This document shows, one piece after another, positions 43,088 to 52,749 of a DNA stretch of 64,000 nt. Positions within the stretch are counted from its first letter, which is position 1, and the number at the start of each line of letters is the position of its first letter. The translations under genes were made by a program, and so were the position numbers. The notes under the pieces were generated by a model. It worked only from the letters and a program-made list of their open reading frames with translations. It did no database searches and was not told the DNA's origin. The DNA comes from an uncultured Lachnospiraceae bacterium (lineage in GTDB: Bacteria; Bacillota; Clostridia; Lachnospirales; Lachnospiraceae): positions 248,001-312,000 of the forward strand of contig CACZFI010000003.1 of NCBI GenBank assembly GCA_902780405.1, written 5' to 3'.

Positions 43088-44464
43088 TTATGTGGAAGGT
43101 TTGAGTTTCTTCATCAGAGTATCGATGTAATTTGCAAAGGAAGGATCTTCCTTCATCATGGATTCAATCTTCTCGATACCGCTTATGACAGTTGCATGAT
43201 TTCTTCCGCCTAAGATATCTCCCGTCGCCTGAAGGCCGAGAGAGGTATTCTTTCGAATGGCGTACATGGCAATCTGTCTGGCTGTGGCAATTTCCTGGCT
43301 TCTCTTACTGGAACGAATATTGTCCGCAGAAATGTGTGTGTAATCGGAAACGATGTCCACAATATGATCCGGATTGTTGACAATCATGTTGTCCTTGTTG
43401 ACAACGTCTTTTAAGGCAGTGATCGCCATATCCAGTGTGATCTCATCTCCGGTAAGAGAAAAGACACGCAGTCTGTTTAAAGCTCCCTCAAGTTCACGGA
43501 CATTGTTGGTGACATTTTCCGCAATGTAGTTGAAGACTTCTTCGGGAATATTGGTCAGGTGATCAAGTTCCGCCTTATTGTGGAGAATCGCCATACGGGT
43601 TTCATAATCCGGCTCATGAATATCAATGGGAACGCCGCACTCAAATCTGGACTTGATACGCTCATCTAAGGATTTTAATTCCTTGGGAGGACGGTCCGAA
43701 GACAGGATGATCTGTTTGTTATTGTTGTAAAGATCATTGAACGTATTGAAGAATTCTGTCTGAGTACTTTCCTTATTAATAAGAGACTGCACATCATCAA
43801 TCAAAAGAACGTCAACTTTTCTGTATTTATCACGAAAAACGTTGGTTGTATGATTCTTGATGGCGTCGATGATCTCGATGATAAATGTTTCGGCAGGTAC
43901 GTAAAGCACATTGGTGTTCTCGTTCTTCTGAAGAATGTAATGTGCAATTGACTGCATGAGATGCGTCTTGCCGAGTCCGGAGTTACCGTAGAGAAACAGG
44001 GGATTGAAGTTGTCCTGTCCGGGAAGATCCGCAACCGCAAGGCAGGTAGCATGTGCATGACGGTTACTGTCACCGACGATAAATGTATCGAAGGTATATC
44101 TCGGATTCAGGTTACTTCTGCTGACTGCTTCCTTGTAGGCATCCGAAGATTCTTTCTTCTGAGAGGTAGAACTTTCGGTCATGCCGGCGTATGCTTTTTT
44201 TTCGTTGATCTCAATTTGGATGGTACTGTCATTCAAAGTCTCACGAATCGAGGACAGTAAAAAAAAGTCAAATTCTTTACGTTTAATGAATTTGACACCA
44301 TTTTCACCATATTGTTCGTCAACATAGAAGTAAACGGTGTTATCTCTGACCTCATAGATTTTGAGAGTTCTGATCCACGTATCGATTAAGATATTGGAGA
44401 TGTCGTATTCAGTTTCGAGAAGAGAGAGAATGTCGTCCCATTTGCTCTCAATCAGCTCTTTCAT
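43088..44464 (-). CDS. dnaA: Chromosomal replication initiator protein DnaA
   Basis: About 458 residues from the ATG at 44464 (MKELIESKWDDILSLLETEY), which has AAGGTGGAAATACAG before it; an open frame 12 codons further upstream is not needed. Domain I (1-85) oligomerises, a short domain II follows, and the AAA+ domain has Walker A GNSGLGKTHLMQSIAHYIL, Walker B VDVLLIDDVQSL and sensor motifs. Domain IV has the DNA-binding signature ILGGRNHATVISGIEKI. It opens the origin at DnaA boxes, several of which lie just upstream of it. Confidence 0.98.
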   Translation of the reverse strand: MKELIESKWDDILSLLETEYDISNILIDTWIRTLKIYEVRDNTVYFYVDEQYGENGVKFIKRKEFDFFLLSSIRETLNDSTIQIEINEKKAYAGMTESSTSQKKESSDAYKEAVSRSNLNPRYTFDTFIVGDSNRHAHATCLAVADLPGQDNFNPLFLYGNSGLGKTHLMQSIAHYILQKNENTNVLYVPAETFIIEIIDAIKNHTTNVFRDKYRKVDVLLIDDVQSLINKESTQTEFFNTFNDLYNNNKQIILSSDRPPKELKSLDERIKSRFECGVPIDIHEPDYETRMAILHNKAELDHLTNIPEEVFNYIAENVTNNVRELEGALNRLRVFSLTGDEITLDMAITALKDVVNKDNMIVNNPDHIVDIVSDYTHISADNIRSSKRSQEIATARQIAMYAIRKNTSLGLQATGDILGGRNHATVISGIEKIESMMKEDPSFANYIDTLMKKLKPST

Positions 44465-44505
44465 CTGTATTTCCACCTTAAAATACTTATAAACATACAT
44501 AAAAT

Positions 44506-44534
44506 AATATACTACAAATAAGCGTTTTTTTCAA
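44506..44534 (-). promoter_or_regulatory. dnaA promoter
   Basis: On the minus strand: -35 TTGAAA (44529-44534), 17-base spacer, -10 TATATT (44506-44511). It gives a leader of about 35-40 bases. Confidence 0.72.
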
Positions 44535-44539
44535 ACAAA

Positions 44540-44760
44540 AACCTGCCGTAAAACGAAATATAGAAATTATGTTAAGTAAAAAAACTTTTATTAACAAAAT
44601 AATGGGGCTAAAAAAACACCATTTTCCAACAATTTGTGAATAAATCAACAAAAATAGGGTAGTTATCGACAGGTTAATAACAATTTGTGGATAACATTAT
44701 GTAAAGTATTTACTGTAAACGCCTAAAAATGTTGATAACTATATAATAAGAAGAAAAGAA
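44540..44760. other. Likely chromosomal replication origin (dnaA-rpmH gap)
   Basis: A very AT-rich region between the divergent dnaA and rpmH genes. DnaA boxes: TTATTCACA on the minus strand (44635-44643), TTATCCACA on the minus strand (44686-44694), the near match TTATCGACA on the plus strand (44663-44671) and TTATCAACA on the minus strand (44730-44738). A/T-only stretches at 44570-44620 could be the unwinding element. The strand bias of genes switches here, as expected at the origin. Confidence 0.82.
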
Positions 44761-44764
44761 TTGC

Positions 44765-44793
44765 TTGACGGAAGCAGTGTTTTTCAATATAAT
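44765..44793 (+). promoter_or_regulatory. rpmH operon promoter
   Basis: -35 TTGACG (44765-44770), 17-base spacer, -10 TATAAT (44788-44793). The leader is about 68 bases and ends in GAAAGGAGG. Confidence 0.85.
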
Positions 44794-44867
44794 AACTAAT
44801 TGTCGTGGGTCTGCATGATTTAAGGATCCGCAGCGAAAAATGATTCGAAGAAAGGAGGACTTCCATT

Positions 44868-45002
44868 ATGAAGATGACATTTCAGCCCAAGAAGAGACAG
44901 CGTTCTAAGGTGCACGGTTTCAGAAAGAGAATGAGCACTGCAAACGGAAGAAAGGTTTTGGCCGCAAGACGTGCGAAGGGAAGAAAGAGCTTATCAGCGT
45001 AG
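44868..45002 (+). CDS. rpmH: 50S ribosomal protein L34
   Basis: A 44-residue, very basic ribosomal protein, [18 protein letters not shown] then [20 protein letters not shown] and RKSLSA. Full length for L34, which sits near the base of the 50S subunit. GAAAGGAGGACTTCCATT precedes the ATG. It is the first gene of the rpmH-rnpA-yidD-yidC-jag series. Confidence 0.98.
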   Translation: MKMTFQPKKRQRSKVHGFRKRMSTANGRKVLAARRAKGRKSLSA

Positions 45003-45030
45003 GTCACAGGTTATGTGACCTTTTCTTTTT
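45002..45030 (+). terminator. Attenuating terminator between rpmH and rnpA
   Basis: GGTCACA / TGTGACC, a 7-bp stem with a 5-base loop, is followed by TTTTCTTTTT. As in other bacteria it would lower expression of rnpA relative to the abundant ribosomal protein. Confidence 0.7.
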
Positions 45031-45050
45031 CAACTTAAGTGGAGAGTCAT

Positions 45051-45395
45051 ATGCGACACATTCAAACACTTAAAAACGGCAGGGAGTTTGGCAGGGTTTA
45101 CACCCACAGAGAATCGTATGCCAATCATTACTTAGTGATGTACATAAGTGCCAACAACTTATCGTACAGTAGAATCGGAATCTCTGTCAGTAAAAAAGTT
45201 GGAAACAGTGTGGTCAGACACCGGGTTACACGACTGGTAAGAGAAAGCTACAGATTGCATAAGGATGAAGTAAAGGACGGTTACGATATTGTGATTGTTG
45301 GCCGTTCTGCTGCAAAAGATACGAAGTATCAGCAGATTGAAAAAGCATTTTTGGACCTTTTGAAACGGCACCATCTGAAGAAGGAAAAAGAGTGA
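45051..45395 (+). CDS. rnpA: Ribonuclease P protein component
   Basis: About 114 residues. The protein subunit of RNase P, which helps the catalytic RNA mature tRNA 5' ends. The RNR motif region is [20 protein letters not shown], with a preceding hydrophobic strand [14 protein letters not shown] at 45039 is in frame, but it overlaps the GGAGAG site that serves the ATG at 45051, so the ATG is preferred. Confidence 0.95.
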   Translation: MRHIQTLKNGREFGRVYTHRESYANHYLVMYISANNLSYSRIGISVSKKVGNSVVRHRVTRLVRESYRLHKDEVKDGYDIVIVGRSAAKDTKYQQIEKAFLDLLKRHHLKKEKE

Positions 45396-45607
45396 TGAAA
45401 AAAGTATGTATCAAGATGATCAGATTCTATCAAAAGTATCTGTCACCTCTTAAAAGACATCCCTCATGCAAATACGTACCGACCTGCTCCCAGTATGCCA
45501 TCGAAGCATACGAGAAGTACGGGTTCTTTAAGGGTACGGCTCTTTCCGTGTGGAGAATACTTCGGTGTAATCCTTTCTCAAAGGGAGGATATGACCCTGT
45601 ACCCTAA
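45395..45607 (+). CDS. yidD: Membrane protein insertion efficiency factor YidD
   Basis: A 70-residue protein, [18 protein letters not shown] then [20 protein letters not shown] and [18 protein letters not shown]. It has the three conserved cysteines and the terminal GGYDPV motif. It assists YidC-dependent membrane insertion at the inner membrane. Its ATG overlaps the rnpA stop (TGATG), showing translational coupling. Confidence 0.95.
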   Translation: MKKVCIKMIRFYQKYLSPLKRHPSCKYVPTCSQYAIEAYEKYGFFKGTALSVWRILRCNPFSKGGYDPVP

Positions 45608-45619
45608 TGGAGGAGACGA

Positions 45620-46891
45620 ATGTTATTAACGAAACAAGGCGGAATTATAGTAAAGCCTCTTTCAACACTGTTCGGTTGGATCTTCGACTTTATTTATAAT
45701 CTGATGGATCGCGTCGGTGTCGTAAACATCGGTTTCACAATCATCCTGTTTACGATCCTCGTCCGTATAGCGATCTTTCCTCTCATGATCAAGCAGAACA
45801 AATCTACGAAGATCATGAATTACATCCAGCCGGAGATCACCAAGGTTACAAAGAAGTACAAAGGCAAGCGTGATCAGGAATCCCTGCTTGCGCAGCAAAG
45901 AGAGACAAAGGCGATACAGGATAAGTACGGCGTCAGCCTTTCATCGGGCTGTCTTACCGGACTCATTCAGTTGCCCATCTTCATGGCAACTTATCGTATC
46001 ATACAAAACATTCCCGCGTACGTAACCAAGATTTATAATCTGTATGACAGGGTTGCAACCGTGATCTATACAGATGACAGCGCAGGAAAAGCGTTCCAGA
46101 CATTTTACGACGCACACAAGGGTGAGTCGGTTTTCAGAGGTGTGGGCTTTGATCTTGCAAACAAGAACACCATCATCGATGTTCTCGCAAAATTCTCAAG
46201 CAGCACCTGGGACAGCTTCACGCAGGCAATCAGCGGAAATCAACAGCTGGTTCAGGCAGTAAATGAAACGGTTCCGAAGATCAACGACAGATACGATTTC
46301 TTCGGCATCAACCTGACAACCGTTCCCGGATTTGCACTTACGACGGCACTGCTGATACCGATCGCTTCTTTGATCTTCCAGTTCCTGAGTATGCATGCAA
46401 CACCTCAGCAGACGAACAACGCAGATCCCACACAGCAGGCAACCATGAAATCCATGAAGATGATGATGAACATCATGCCGCTGTTTTCCTTTTTTATCTG
46501 CGTGAGCGTACCTGCAGGTCTCGGTCTGTACTGGGCCGTAGGTTCCCTGGTAAGCTTCCTTTCATCTATTGCGATCAATGCTTACTTCAAGAAGGCCGAT
46601 ATGGACAAGATTCTTGAGAAGAGCAAGGAAAAAGCAGAAAAGAAGCGTGCAAAGAGAAAAAATCCGGAAAAGAAATCATTTATGGAACGCATGCAGGAAG
46701 CGGCATACGGACCCTCTGAGGAGGAGAATCCCAAGAAGGTACACAAGGATGCTGCGGTTGCAAGTTTGAAGAATTACACTTCCAATACCATGAAGAAGCA
46801 GGAAGAGGGCGTGACCTACAGAGCAGGCAGCCTTGCTGCAAGAGCCAATGCCCTTCAGAAGTTTAACGGAAGTGACGGAGGAGACAAGTAA
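45620..46891 (+). CDS. yidC: Membrane protein insertase YidC/Oxa1 family
   Basis: A 423-residue inner-membrane insertase. Helices lie near 30-55, 115-135, 235-260, 290-310 and 320-340, with the substrate-groove Arg in ILVRIAIFPLMIKQNKSTK. A charged C-terminal tail (about 345-423, rich in Lys and Glu) probably contacts the ribosome or SRP receptor. The large first external loop of Gram-negative YidC is absent, but a loop of about 90 residues (about 140-230) is longer than in Bacillus SpoIIIJ. The jag start overlaps its stop codon. Confidence 0.95.
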   Translation: MLLTKQGGIIVKPLSTLFGWIFDFIYNLMDRVGVVNIGFTIILFTILVRIAIFPLMIKQNKSTKIMNYIQPEITKVTKKYKGKRDQESLLAQQRETKAIQDKYGVSLSSGCLTGLIQLPIFMATYRIIQNIPAYVTKIYNLYDRVATVIYTDDSAGKAFQTFYDAHKGESVFRGVGFDLANKNTIIDVLAKFSSSTWDSFTQAISGNQQLVQAVNETVPKINDRYDFFGINLTTVPGFALTTALLIPIASLIFQFLSMHATPQQTNNADPTQQATMKSMKMMMNIMPLFSFFICVSVPAGLGLYWAVGSLVSFLSSIAINAYFKKADMDKILEKSKEKAEKKRAKRKNPEKKSFMERMQEAAYGPSEEENPKKVHKDAAVASLKNYTSNTMKKQEEGVTYRAGSLAARANALQKFNGSDGGDK

Positions 46892-47517
46892 TGGAATTTC
46901 AGGAGTATAAAGCGAAAACCGTAGAAGAAGCCATTACGGCTGCTGCTGTTGAACTTGGCGTAGCAAGCTCCGAGCTTGAATATGAGATCGTAGACAAGGG
47001 TGCATCCGGATTCCTCGGAATCGGTTCCAAGCCCGCAGTGATCAAGGCCAAGAAGAAGGACAGCTTCATCGACGATATTTATGAGTATCTGAACAACCTC
47101 TTTTCCGCTATGCACATCGAGGCAAAGTGTGAGATCGATTTTGACGAGGCAGAGTCTGTAATGAACATCGAAGTATCCGGACCGGAGATGTCCGTGATCA
47201 TCGGTAAGAGAGGACAGACCTTAGATGCACTTCAGTATCTGATCAGCCTCTATGTGAACAAGAAGAGTGAGTCTTACGTAAGAGTGAAGCTCGATACAGA
47301 GAACTACAGAGCAAGAAGAAAGGATACCCTTGAGAATCTTGCCAAGAACATCGCTTCCAAGGTAAAGAAGACCAGAAGATCCGTTACCTTAGAGCCGATG
47401 AATCCCTATGAGAGAAGAATCATCCACTCGGCACTTCAGAATGACCGCTATGTGGAGACCAGAAGTGAAGGCGAAGAGCCTTACAGAAAGGTCGTTGTCT
47501 TCTTAAAGAGAGGCTAA
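46891..47517 (+). CDS. jag: RNA-binding protein KhpB (Jag/EloR)
   Basis: A 208-residue protein with the three-part layout of the family: Jag_N domain (1-50, with FLGIGSKPAVIKAK), KH domain (about 75-150, with SVIIGKRGQTLDALQYL, the GxxG loop) and R3H domain (about 150-208, with MNPYERRIIHSAL). It binds RNA with KhpA and influences cell elongation and division in Gram-positive bacteria. It directly follows yidC, sharing one base of the stop/start junction. Confidence 0.95.
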   Translation: MEFQEYKAKTVEEAITAAAVELGVASSELEYEIVDKGASGFLGIGSKPAVIKAKKKDSFIDDIYEYLNNLFSAMHIEAKCEIDFDEAESVMNIEVSGPEMSVIIGKRGQTLDALQYLISLYVNKKSESYVRVKLDTENYRARRKDTLENLAKNIASKVKKTRRSVTLEPMNPYERRIIHSALQNDRYVETRSEGEEPYRKVVVFLKRG

Positions 47518-47525
47518 GTTCCAAT

Positions 47526-47559
47526 AAAAAAGCGAAGGTTTTGCACCTTCGCTTTTTTA
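47526..47559. terminator. Bidirectional terminator between jag and mnmE
   Basis: AAAAAAGCGAAGGT-TTTGC-ACCTTCGCTTTTTT. A-rich and T-rich flanks on both sides serve the two convergent genes; the mnmE stop codon overlaps it. Confidence 0.9.
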
Positions 47560-48927
47560 TTTGCCCATACAGAACTCTGAGAAAATCTTATCCACCAGAT
47601 CATCTTCAAGTTCTTCACCGAGGATTTTACCGAGGGAGGCATAGGCAGCCATCAGATCGATGGTATAGAAGTCCTCTCCCATTCCGGCGTTGATACTCTC
47701 CCGCACCCTGTCGAGGGAGGAAAGCGCTTCGGATAAAAGCGCCTTGTGTCTGGCGCTGGTGATCATCAGCTCGGAATTGCTTTTTACTTCGTTTGAGAAG
47801 AACATTTCACGAAGCAGGGAAGAAAATTCTTCGTATCCGCGGTGTTCCAAAGCAGATATTTCCAAAAAATGCGTATCAATCTTTTCACTTATCGACAATT
47901 TATCCACAACCAATTGTTGGTCGTTCTTGTTGAGAAGCGTGATGGATGGTTTGCCTTTGATCTTTGACATGATCTCTTCGTCATTTTCGTCAAGAGGTCT
48001 GGTTCCGTCAACGATGTAGAGGATTAAATCCGCTTCCTCAATGGAGGAAAGCGCTTTCTCGATACCAATCTTTTCTACGGTATTGTCTGTCTCGCGGATG
48101 CCTGCGGTGTCAACGACGGAGAGCGTGATGCCGTCCACGTTGATGGTCTCTTCCAGAGTATCTCTGGTCGTACCCTCGATATCCGTGACGATGGCGCGCT
48201 CCTCTCCCATCAGAAAATTGAGTACGGAGGACTTGCCGGCGTTCGGTTTTCCGACGATAACGGTGCGGATGCCCTCGGTGAGCAACCTGCCGTTGTCATA
48301 GGAATGAAGCAGGCTTTGGATGCTTATCGACAACTTATCCACAAGCTGTGTTAATTTCTCGTCAAATCCGTCCAGGGAATAATTTTCCGGATCATCCAAT
48401 GCGGACTCGATGTAGGCAATGTTGTATAAAAGTTTTTCGCGCAGGTGTCGGATGGTTTTACCGAGCGCACCGGAAAGCTGCTTCAGTGAGGAAGCAATCG
48501 CCATATCGTTTTTCGCATGGATCAGATCCATAACGGATTCCGCCTGCGCCAGATCAATTCGTCCGTTCAAAAAGGCGCGTTTGGTAAATTCTCCGGGCTC
48601 TGCGGGTCGTACACCCAAAGATATCAAAAGTTCCAAAACTTTTTTTAACACGGAGATGCCGCCGTGACAGTTTAATTCGACAACGTCCTCACGGGTGTAG
48701 GTCTTGGGAGCCCGCATCACAAGGGCGATGGCTTCATCGTAAACGGTGTCGTCGTAGATGATCCTGCCGAAACACGCGCGGTAGCCGGGAAGGTCCGCAA
48801 GTCGTGTGTCCCTGTTGGCAGGCGTAAAGATCCGATCTGCAATTGTGATCGCTTCGGGACCGCTTAAACGGATGATTCCGATGCCGGAATCCGTAAGACC
48901 GGTCGCGATGGCTGCGATGGTATCCAT
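47557..48927 (-). CDS. mnmE: tRNA modification GTPase MnmE
   Basis: A 456-residue protein that, with MnmG, installs the carboxymethylaminomethyl group on uridine 34 of certain tRNAs. An N-terminal tetrahydrofolate-binding domain (1-120) is followed by helices interrupted by a Ras-like GTPase domain with VGKPNAGKSSVLNFLMG, DTAGI and NKND. The C-terminal FCMGK motif holds the conserved Cys. It is convergent to jag and divergent from mnmG, whereas in many Firmicutes mnmE follows jag on the same strand; a local inversion is implied. Confidence 0.96.
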   Translation of the reverse strand: MDTIAAIATGLTDSGIGIIRLSGPEAITIADRIFTPANRDTRLADLPGYRACFGRIIYDDTVYDEAIALVMRAPKTYTREDVVELNCHGGISVLKKVLELLISLGVRPAEPGEFTKRAFLNGRIDLAQAESVMDLIHAKNDMAIASSLKQLSGALGKTIRHLREKLLYNIAYIESALDDPENYSLDGFDEKLTQLVDKLSISIQSLLHSYDNGRLLTEGIRTVIVGKPNAGKSSVLNFLMGEERAIVTDIEGTTRDTLEETINVDGITLSVVDTAGIRETDNTVEKIGIEKALSSIEEADLILYIVDGTRPLDENDEEIMSKIKGKPSITLLNKNDQQLVVDKLSISEKIDTHFLEISALEHRGYEEFSSLLREMFFSNEVKSNSELMITSARHKALLSEALSSLDRVRESINAGMGEDFYTIDLMAAYASLGKILGEELEDDLVDKIFSEFCMGK

Positions 48928-49023
48928 GGCATACTCCTTTTACATATCTACGGGCTATTTTATCGCAACCCTTGTGATTATTCAAGCCGTGACCCATAGA
49001 CTTTTTTGGGGGAAGAATGTATA

Positions 49024-50991
49024 ATGGTGGGCATGAGTGAAAAAGCATACATTACAGAAGAATACGACGTGGTGGTTGTCGGTGCCGGACATGCGGGCTG
49101 CGAAGCAGCGCTTGCCAGTGCACGACTCGGCTGTTCCACCATTCTTTTTACGGTCAGCATGGACAGTGTCGCAATGATGCCCTGCAACCCGAATATCGGC
49201 GGAAGTTCCAAGGGACACCTGGTGAAGGAAATTGATGCCTTGGGCGGTGAGATGGGCAAGAATATCGACAAGACCTTTATCCAGTCCAAGATGCTCAACG
49301 TATCCAAGGGTCCTGCGGTACATTCCCTTCGTGCACAGGCGGATAAGGTGGAGTATACGAAGCAGATGCGCATGACACTGCAGCGCACCGAGAATCTGAC
49401 GCTTCGTCAGGCAGAAGTATCCGAGCTTTTGTTTGAAGGAAATGTGATCCGCGGAGTGAAAACCTACTCCGGTGCAACCTACCTCGCGAAGGCGGTGGTG
49501 CTTTGCACGGGAACTTATTTAAAGGCCAGGTGTATCTATGGCGATGTGGTGAATCATACCGGTCCGAACGGACTCGCAGCCGCAAATCACCTCTCCGACT
49601 CCATGGCCGAGGCGGGGATTTACATTCGCCGCTTTAAGACGGGCACACCTGCGCGACTTGACAGAAAGACCATTGACTTTTCAAAGATGCAGGAGCAGAC
49701 GGGTGATGAAAGGATCGTACCTTTTTCCTTTACCAATACATCTGAGGAGATCGACCGTCCGCAGATTTCCTGCTGGCTTACCTATACAAACGAAACGACG
49801 CATGACATCATCCGCGAGAATATCGATCGCTCTCCGCTCTTTTCCGGATTTATCGAGGGCACGGGTCCCCGCTACTGTCCTTCCATCGAGGACAAGGTTA
49901 TGAAGTTCCCGGATAAGACGAGGCACCAGCTTTTTATCGAGCCCGAGGGAGAGTTTACGGACGAAATGTATATGGGTGGTATGAGTTCCTCCATGCCGGA
50001 GGATGTACAGTACCGGATGATCCGGACGGTGGCCGGTCTGGAACACGTTTCTATCGTCCGAAACGCATACGCCATCGAGTACGACTGTATCGATGCCACA
50101 AATTTGCAGGCAAGTCTTGAGTTTAAGAATTATGACGGGCTTTTTTCCGCAGGTCAGATCAACGGAAGCTCCGGCTATGAGGAAGCCGGTGCACAGGGCC
50201 TGATGGCAGGTATCAACGCCGCAAGAAAGGTGCTCGGCAAGGATCCTCTGATCTTGGATCGTTCCGATGCATATATCGGAGTACTGATCGACGACCTGGT
50301 TACAAAGGAGACGAAGGAACCCTATCGTATGATGACTTCACGCGCGGAGTACAGACTGCTTCTTCGTCAGGACAATGCGGATCTTCGACTTACGGAGATC
50401 GGACATGAGATCGGTCTGATCGATGAGGAGCGATATGCGCATTTTACGGAGAAGAGAAAGCTGATCGAGGATGAGGTGGCAAGACTTTCTTCCACCATGG
50501 TCGGCGGTGCGGCACATGTTCAGGCTTTTCTCGAGGAGCATGACAGCACGCCGCTTAAGACGGCAGTCTCCCTTGCGGAACTGATCCGGAGACCGGAGCT
50601 TTCCTACGAGGCAATCGCACCGCTTGATACGGAGCGTCCCGCAAGGATGTCTAATAATGTAGACAGTGATGATGCATCGTGGATCAAAAAGCACCTGTCC
50701 GAAGTTGTCGAGCAGATCAATATCACCATCAAGTATGAGGGATATATCGACAGACAGATGCAGCAGGTAGAACACTTCAAGAAACTTGAGAAGCGTAAGA
50801 TACCTGAGGATATCGATTACGAAGCAGTTTCAAATCTGCGCAAGGAAGCAAGACAAAAACTCTCACAGATTCGCCCGGTTTCCATCGGACAGGCATCGCG
50901 TATCAGTGGTGTATCACCGGCTGATATCTCCGTGCTGATGATTTACCTGACGACCTTATCTGCGGAGCAGCCTTCGGAGGATCAGACATGA
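49024..50991 (+). CDS. mnmG: tRNA uridine-34 carboxymethylaminomethylation enzyme MnmG
   Basis: About 655 residues. FAD protein and partner of MnmE. It has the dinucleotide-binding motif [20 protein letters not shown], the [20 protein letters not shown] block, [11 protein letters not shown] and the C-terminal helical domain with the KYEGYIDRQ motif. In-frame starts lie at 49006, 49024 (ATG), 49027 (GTG) and 49033 (ATG). GGGGGAAG is eight bases before 49024, but a TATAAT at 49020-49025 would start transcription near 49032, so the start is uncertain. Its stop overlaps rsmG by four bases. Confidence 0.95.
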   Translation: MVGMSEKAYITEEYDVVVVGAGHAGCEAALASARLGCSTILFTVSMDSVAMMPCNPNIGGSSKGHLVKEIDALGGEMGKNIDKTFIQSKMLNVSKGPAVHSLRAQADKVEYTKQMRMTLQRTENLTLRQAEVSELLFEGNVIRGVKTYSGATYLAKAVVLCTGTYLKARCIYGDVVNHTGPNGLAAANHLSDSMAEAGIYIRRFKTGTPARLDRKTIDFSKMQEQTGDERIVPFSFTNTSEEIDRPQISCWLTYTNETTHDIIRENIDRSPLFSGFIEGTGPRYCPSIEDKVMKFPDKTRHQLFIEPEGEFTDEMYMGGMSSSMPEDVQYRMIRTVAGLEHVSIVRNAYAIEYDCIDATNLQASLEFKNYDGLFSAGQINGSSGYEEAGAQGLMAGINAARKVLGKDPLILDRSDAYIGVLIDDLVTKETKEPYRMMTSRAEYRLLLRQDNADLRLTEIGHEIGLIDEERYAHFTEKRKLIEDEVARLSSTMVGGAAHVQAFLEEHDSTPLKTAVSLAELIRRPELSYEAIAPLDTERPARMSNNVDSDDASWIKKHLSEVVEQINITIKYEGYIDRQMQQVEHFKKLEKRKIPEDIDYEAVSNLRKEARQKLSQIRPVSIGQASRISGVSPADISVLMIYLTTLSAEQPSEDQT

Positions 50992-51710
50992 AGGCCTTAA
51001 ACGATTATGTGAAAAACCTGAGCGGTCATGAACTGTCTGACCGGCAGATGAAACAGTACGAGCGCTACTATGAGATGCTGGTCGAAAAGAATAAAGTGAT
51101 GAACCTGACTGCGATCACCGAGCGGGACGAGGTGTGTCTGAAGCATTTTATCGACAGTATCGCAATCTGCGAGAAGATGCCGGACTTGCTTTCCAAGCCT
51201 CTCTCCGTGATCGATGTCGGATGCGGCGCAGGATTTCCCGGACTTCCGCTTAAGATCCTGGCTTCGAATATAGATCTTACTTTGTACGATGCGCTTCGAA
51301 AGAGGATCGATTTTTTACAGGAGGTCATCGATGAAATCCTTCCGACGGATGAGAAGATCCGGGCGGTGCACGGACGAGCGGAGGAAGGCGGCCGAAACCG
51401 AAGCATGAGGGATTCTTACGATCTTGCGGTTTCACGTGCGGTATCAAGGATGTCCGTACTTGCGGAGTACTGTCTGCCCTTCGTGAAGGTTGGCGGATAC
51501 TTCGTAGCATACAAGTCCGATGAGATCGATGAAGAAATCAAAGATGCGTCTAACGCGATAGACAAACTGGGCGGTACAGTGGAACGAATCGAGAGATTGA
51601 CACTCCCCGGCGGAGAGATCAAGCGCAGCTTTGTCTTTGTTAAGAAAAACAAACCCACGCCGAAGGCTTATCCGAGAAAACCGGGAACCGCGGCGAAAGA
51701 TCCTTTATAG
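50988..51710 (+). CDS. rsmG: 16S rRNA (guanine527-N7)-methyltransferase
   Basis: A 240-residue SAM-dependent enzyme that methylates G527 in the 530 loop of 16S rRNA. Motifs are [37 protein letters not shown] (SAM loop) and [24 protein letters not shown] overlap with mnmG gives translational coupling, the usual gid operon arrangement. Confidence 0.96.
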   Translation: MKALNDYVKNLSGHELSDRQMKQYERYYEMLVEKNKVMNLTAITERDEVCLKHFIDSIAICEKMPDLLSKPLSVIDVGCGAGFPGLPLKILASNIDLTLYDALRKRIDFLQEVIDEILPTDEKIRAVHGRAEEGGRNRSMRDSYDLAVSRAVSRMSVLAEYCLPFVKVGGYFVAYKSDEIDEEIKDASNAIDKLGGTVERIERLTLPGGEIKRSFVFVKKNKPTPKAYPRKPGTAAKDPL

Positions 51711-51717
51711 AAATAGC

Positions 51718-51744
51718 AAAAACCCGACGGAAGTCGGGTTTTTT
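51718..51744 (+). terminator. Terminator after rsmG
   Basis: AAAAACCCGAC-GGAA-GTCGGGTTTTTT. It abuts the stop of the convergent exonuclease gene and may serve both. Confidence 0.9.
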
Positions 51745-52738
51745 ATGTGTCTATTTCGAACTCCGAATCGGAATCGGATTTGGAATTGTTTTTGTTGCGG
51801 CGCTTGCATTGCCGCTTCAGGCGGAGTTCGTTCTGTCTTTGGCGCATGGCCTCGACACTTTTTTTGTCTGTGGGAACCACAGTCTTGATGACAAAGATTT
51901 TGTCGTCTCTGGACTGTTTAAACCTGAGCTTGCCGGTCATCAATCCGTGATGCCAGCACTTCCCGATGCACAGGTAGGAATTGGGGGTATTGGCGAACCA
52001 TTTGATCTTCTTGTTGGTCTTTCTGCCGCATCTGTAGCAAAACAGTGTGGTCAGATCCTTGTCCTCGACCGCCTCTGCCCTGTTCTCATACTCTCTGGAA
52101 ATGTGTTCCAAAAAGTTTTTGTGGTAGGAGATGATTTCATCCTTCTTCTCCTTGGGGCAGTTGTATGTATCATAACTGTACCGATCCTTCAGATCTTTCG
52201 GATGGAGACAAGCCAGCACCAGTGCGGTGTAGTAAGCGTCGTTCACTGCAGAGTGGAAGGGCTTGTCCTTCTCAATCTGAAGGTGATCCACTGCTTTCTC
52301 AAGTTTCACGGCTGCACTGCTCTTCTCCGTCATCTCGGAGTAGATGCTCTGAATGTTGTAATACTTCAGAGGCGTCGGCAGCTTCTTCATGTAGTAGTAG
52401 TCCATGTTGTTCTGAAGATAACTCAAGTCCATCGGACCCCACGAGCAAAACTCGTAGTCGTCATCCCCGCACCACTTCAGAAATTCTCTGCAGACCATAT
52501 CGAAAGGTCGGGCAGATCGAAGTTCTTTTTCGTCTATATTCAGAATCGTTCGAATGTGTGGCTGGATCTTTTTATAAAGTCTGGGTCTTACCAGGCTGGA
52601 AAATGAATCGATGATATGTAATTTTTCGTCAAGCTTCACGGCCCCGATTTCGATGATCTCAAACGGCATGCGTGGGTTTTCATTCTCACGACCGCCGTAG
52701 CTTTGATTCCACTCGAGGTCAAACACGATGTAATTCAT
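51743..52738 (-). CDS. DEDDh 3'-5' exonuclease (DnaQ/RNase T-like, KapD type) with zinc-ribbon-like tail
   Basis: A 331-residue protein. Exo I is IVFDLEWNQ, Exo II lies near the FCSWGPMDLSYLQNN stretch and Exo III is HSAVNDAYYTALV, so the DEDDh acidic set looks present. The fold degrades RNA or DNA from the 3' end with two metal ions. After residue 235 a CYRCGRKTNKK...YLCIGKC pattern has four cysteines as in a zinc ribbon. A basic tail of about 30 residues rich in Arg, Lys and Asn follows, then an acidic end. The tail suggests nucleic acid binding. The exact substrate is unknown. Confidence 0.85.
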   Translation of the reverse strand: MNYIVFDLEWNQSYGGRENENPRMPFEIIEIGAVKLDEKLHIIDSFSSLVRPRLYKKIQPHIRTILNIDEKELRSARPFDMVCREFLKWCGDDDYEFCSWGPMDLSYLQNNMDYYYMKKLPTPLKYYNIQSIYSEMTEKSSAAVKLEKAVDHLQIEKDKPFHSAVNDAYYTALVLACLHPKDLKDRYSYDTYNCPKEKKDEIISYHKNFLEHISREYENRAEAVEDKDLTTLFCYRCGRKTNKKIKWFANTPNSYLCIGKCWHHGLMTGKLRFKQSRDDKIFVIKTVVPTDKKSVEAMRQRQNELRLKRQCKRRNKNNSKSDSDSEFEIDT

Positions 52739-52749
52739 AGGTGTCCTTG

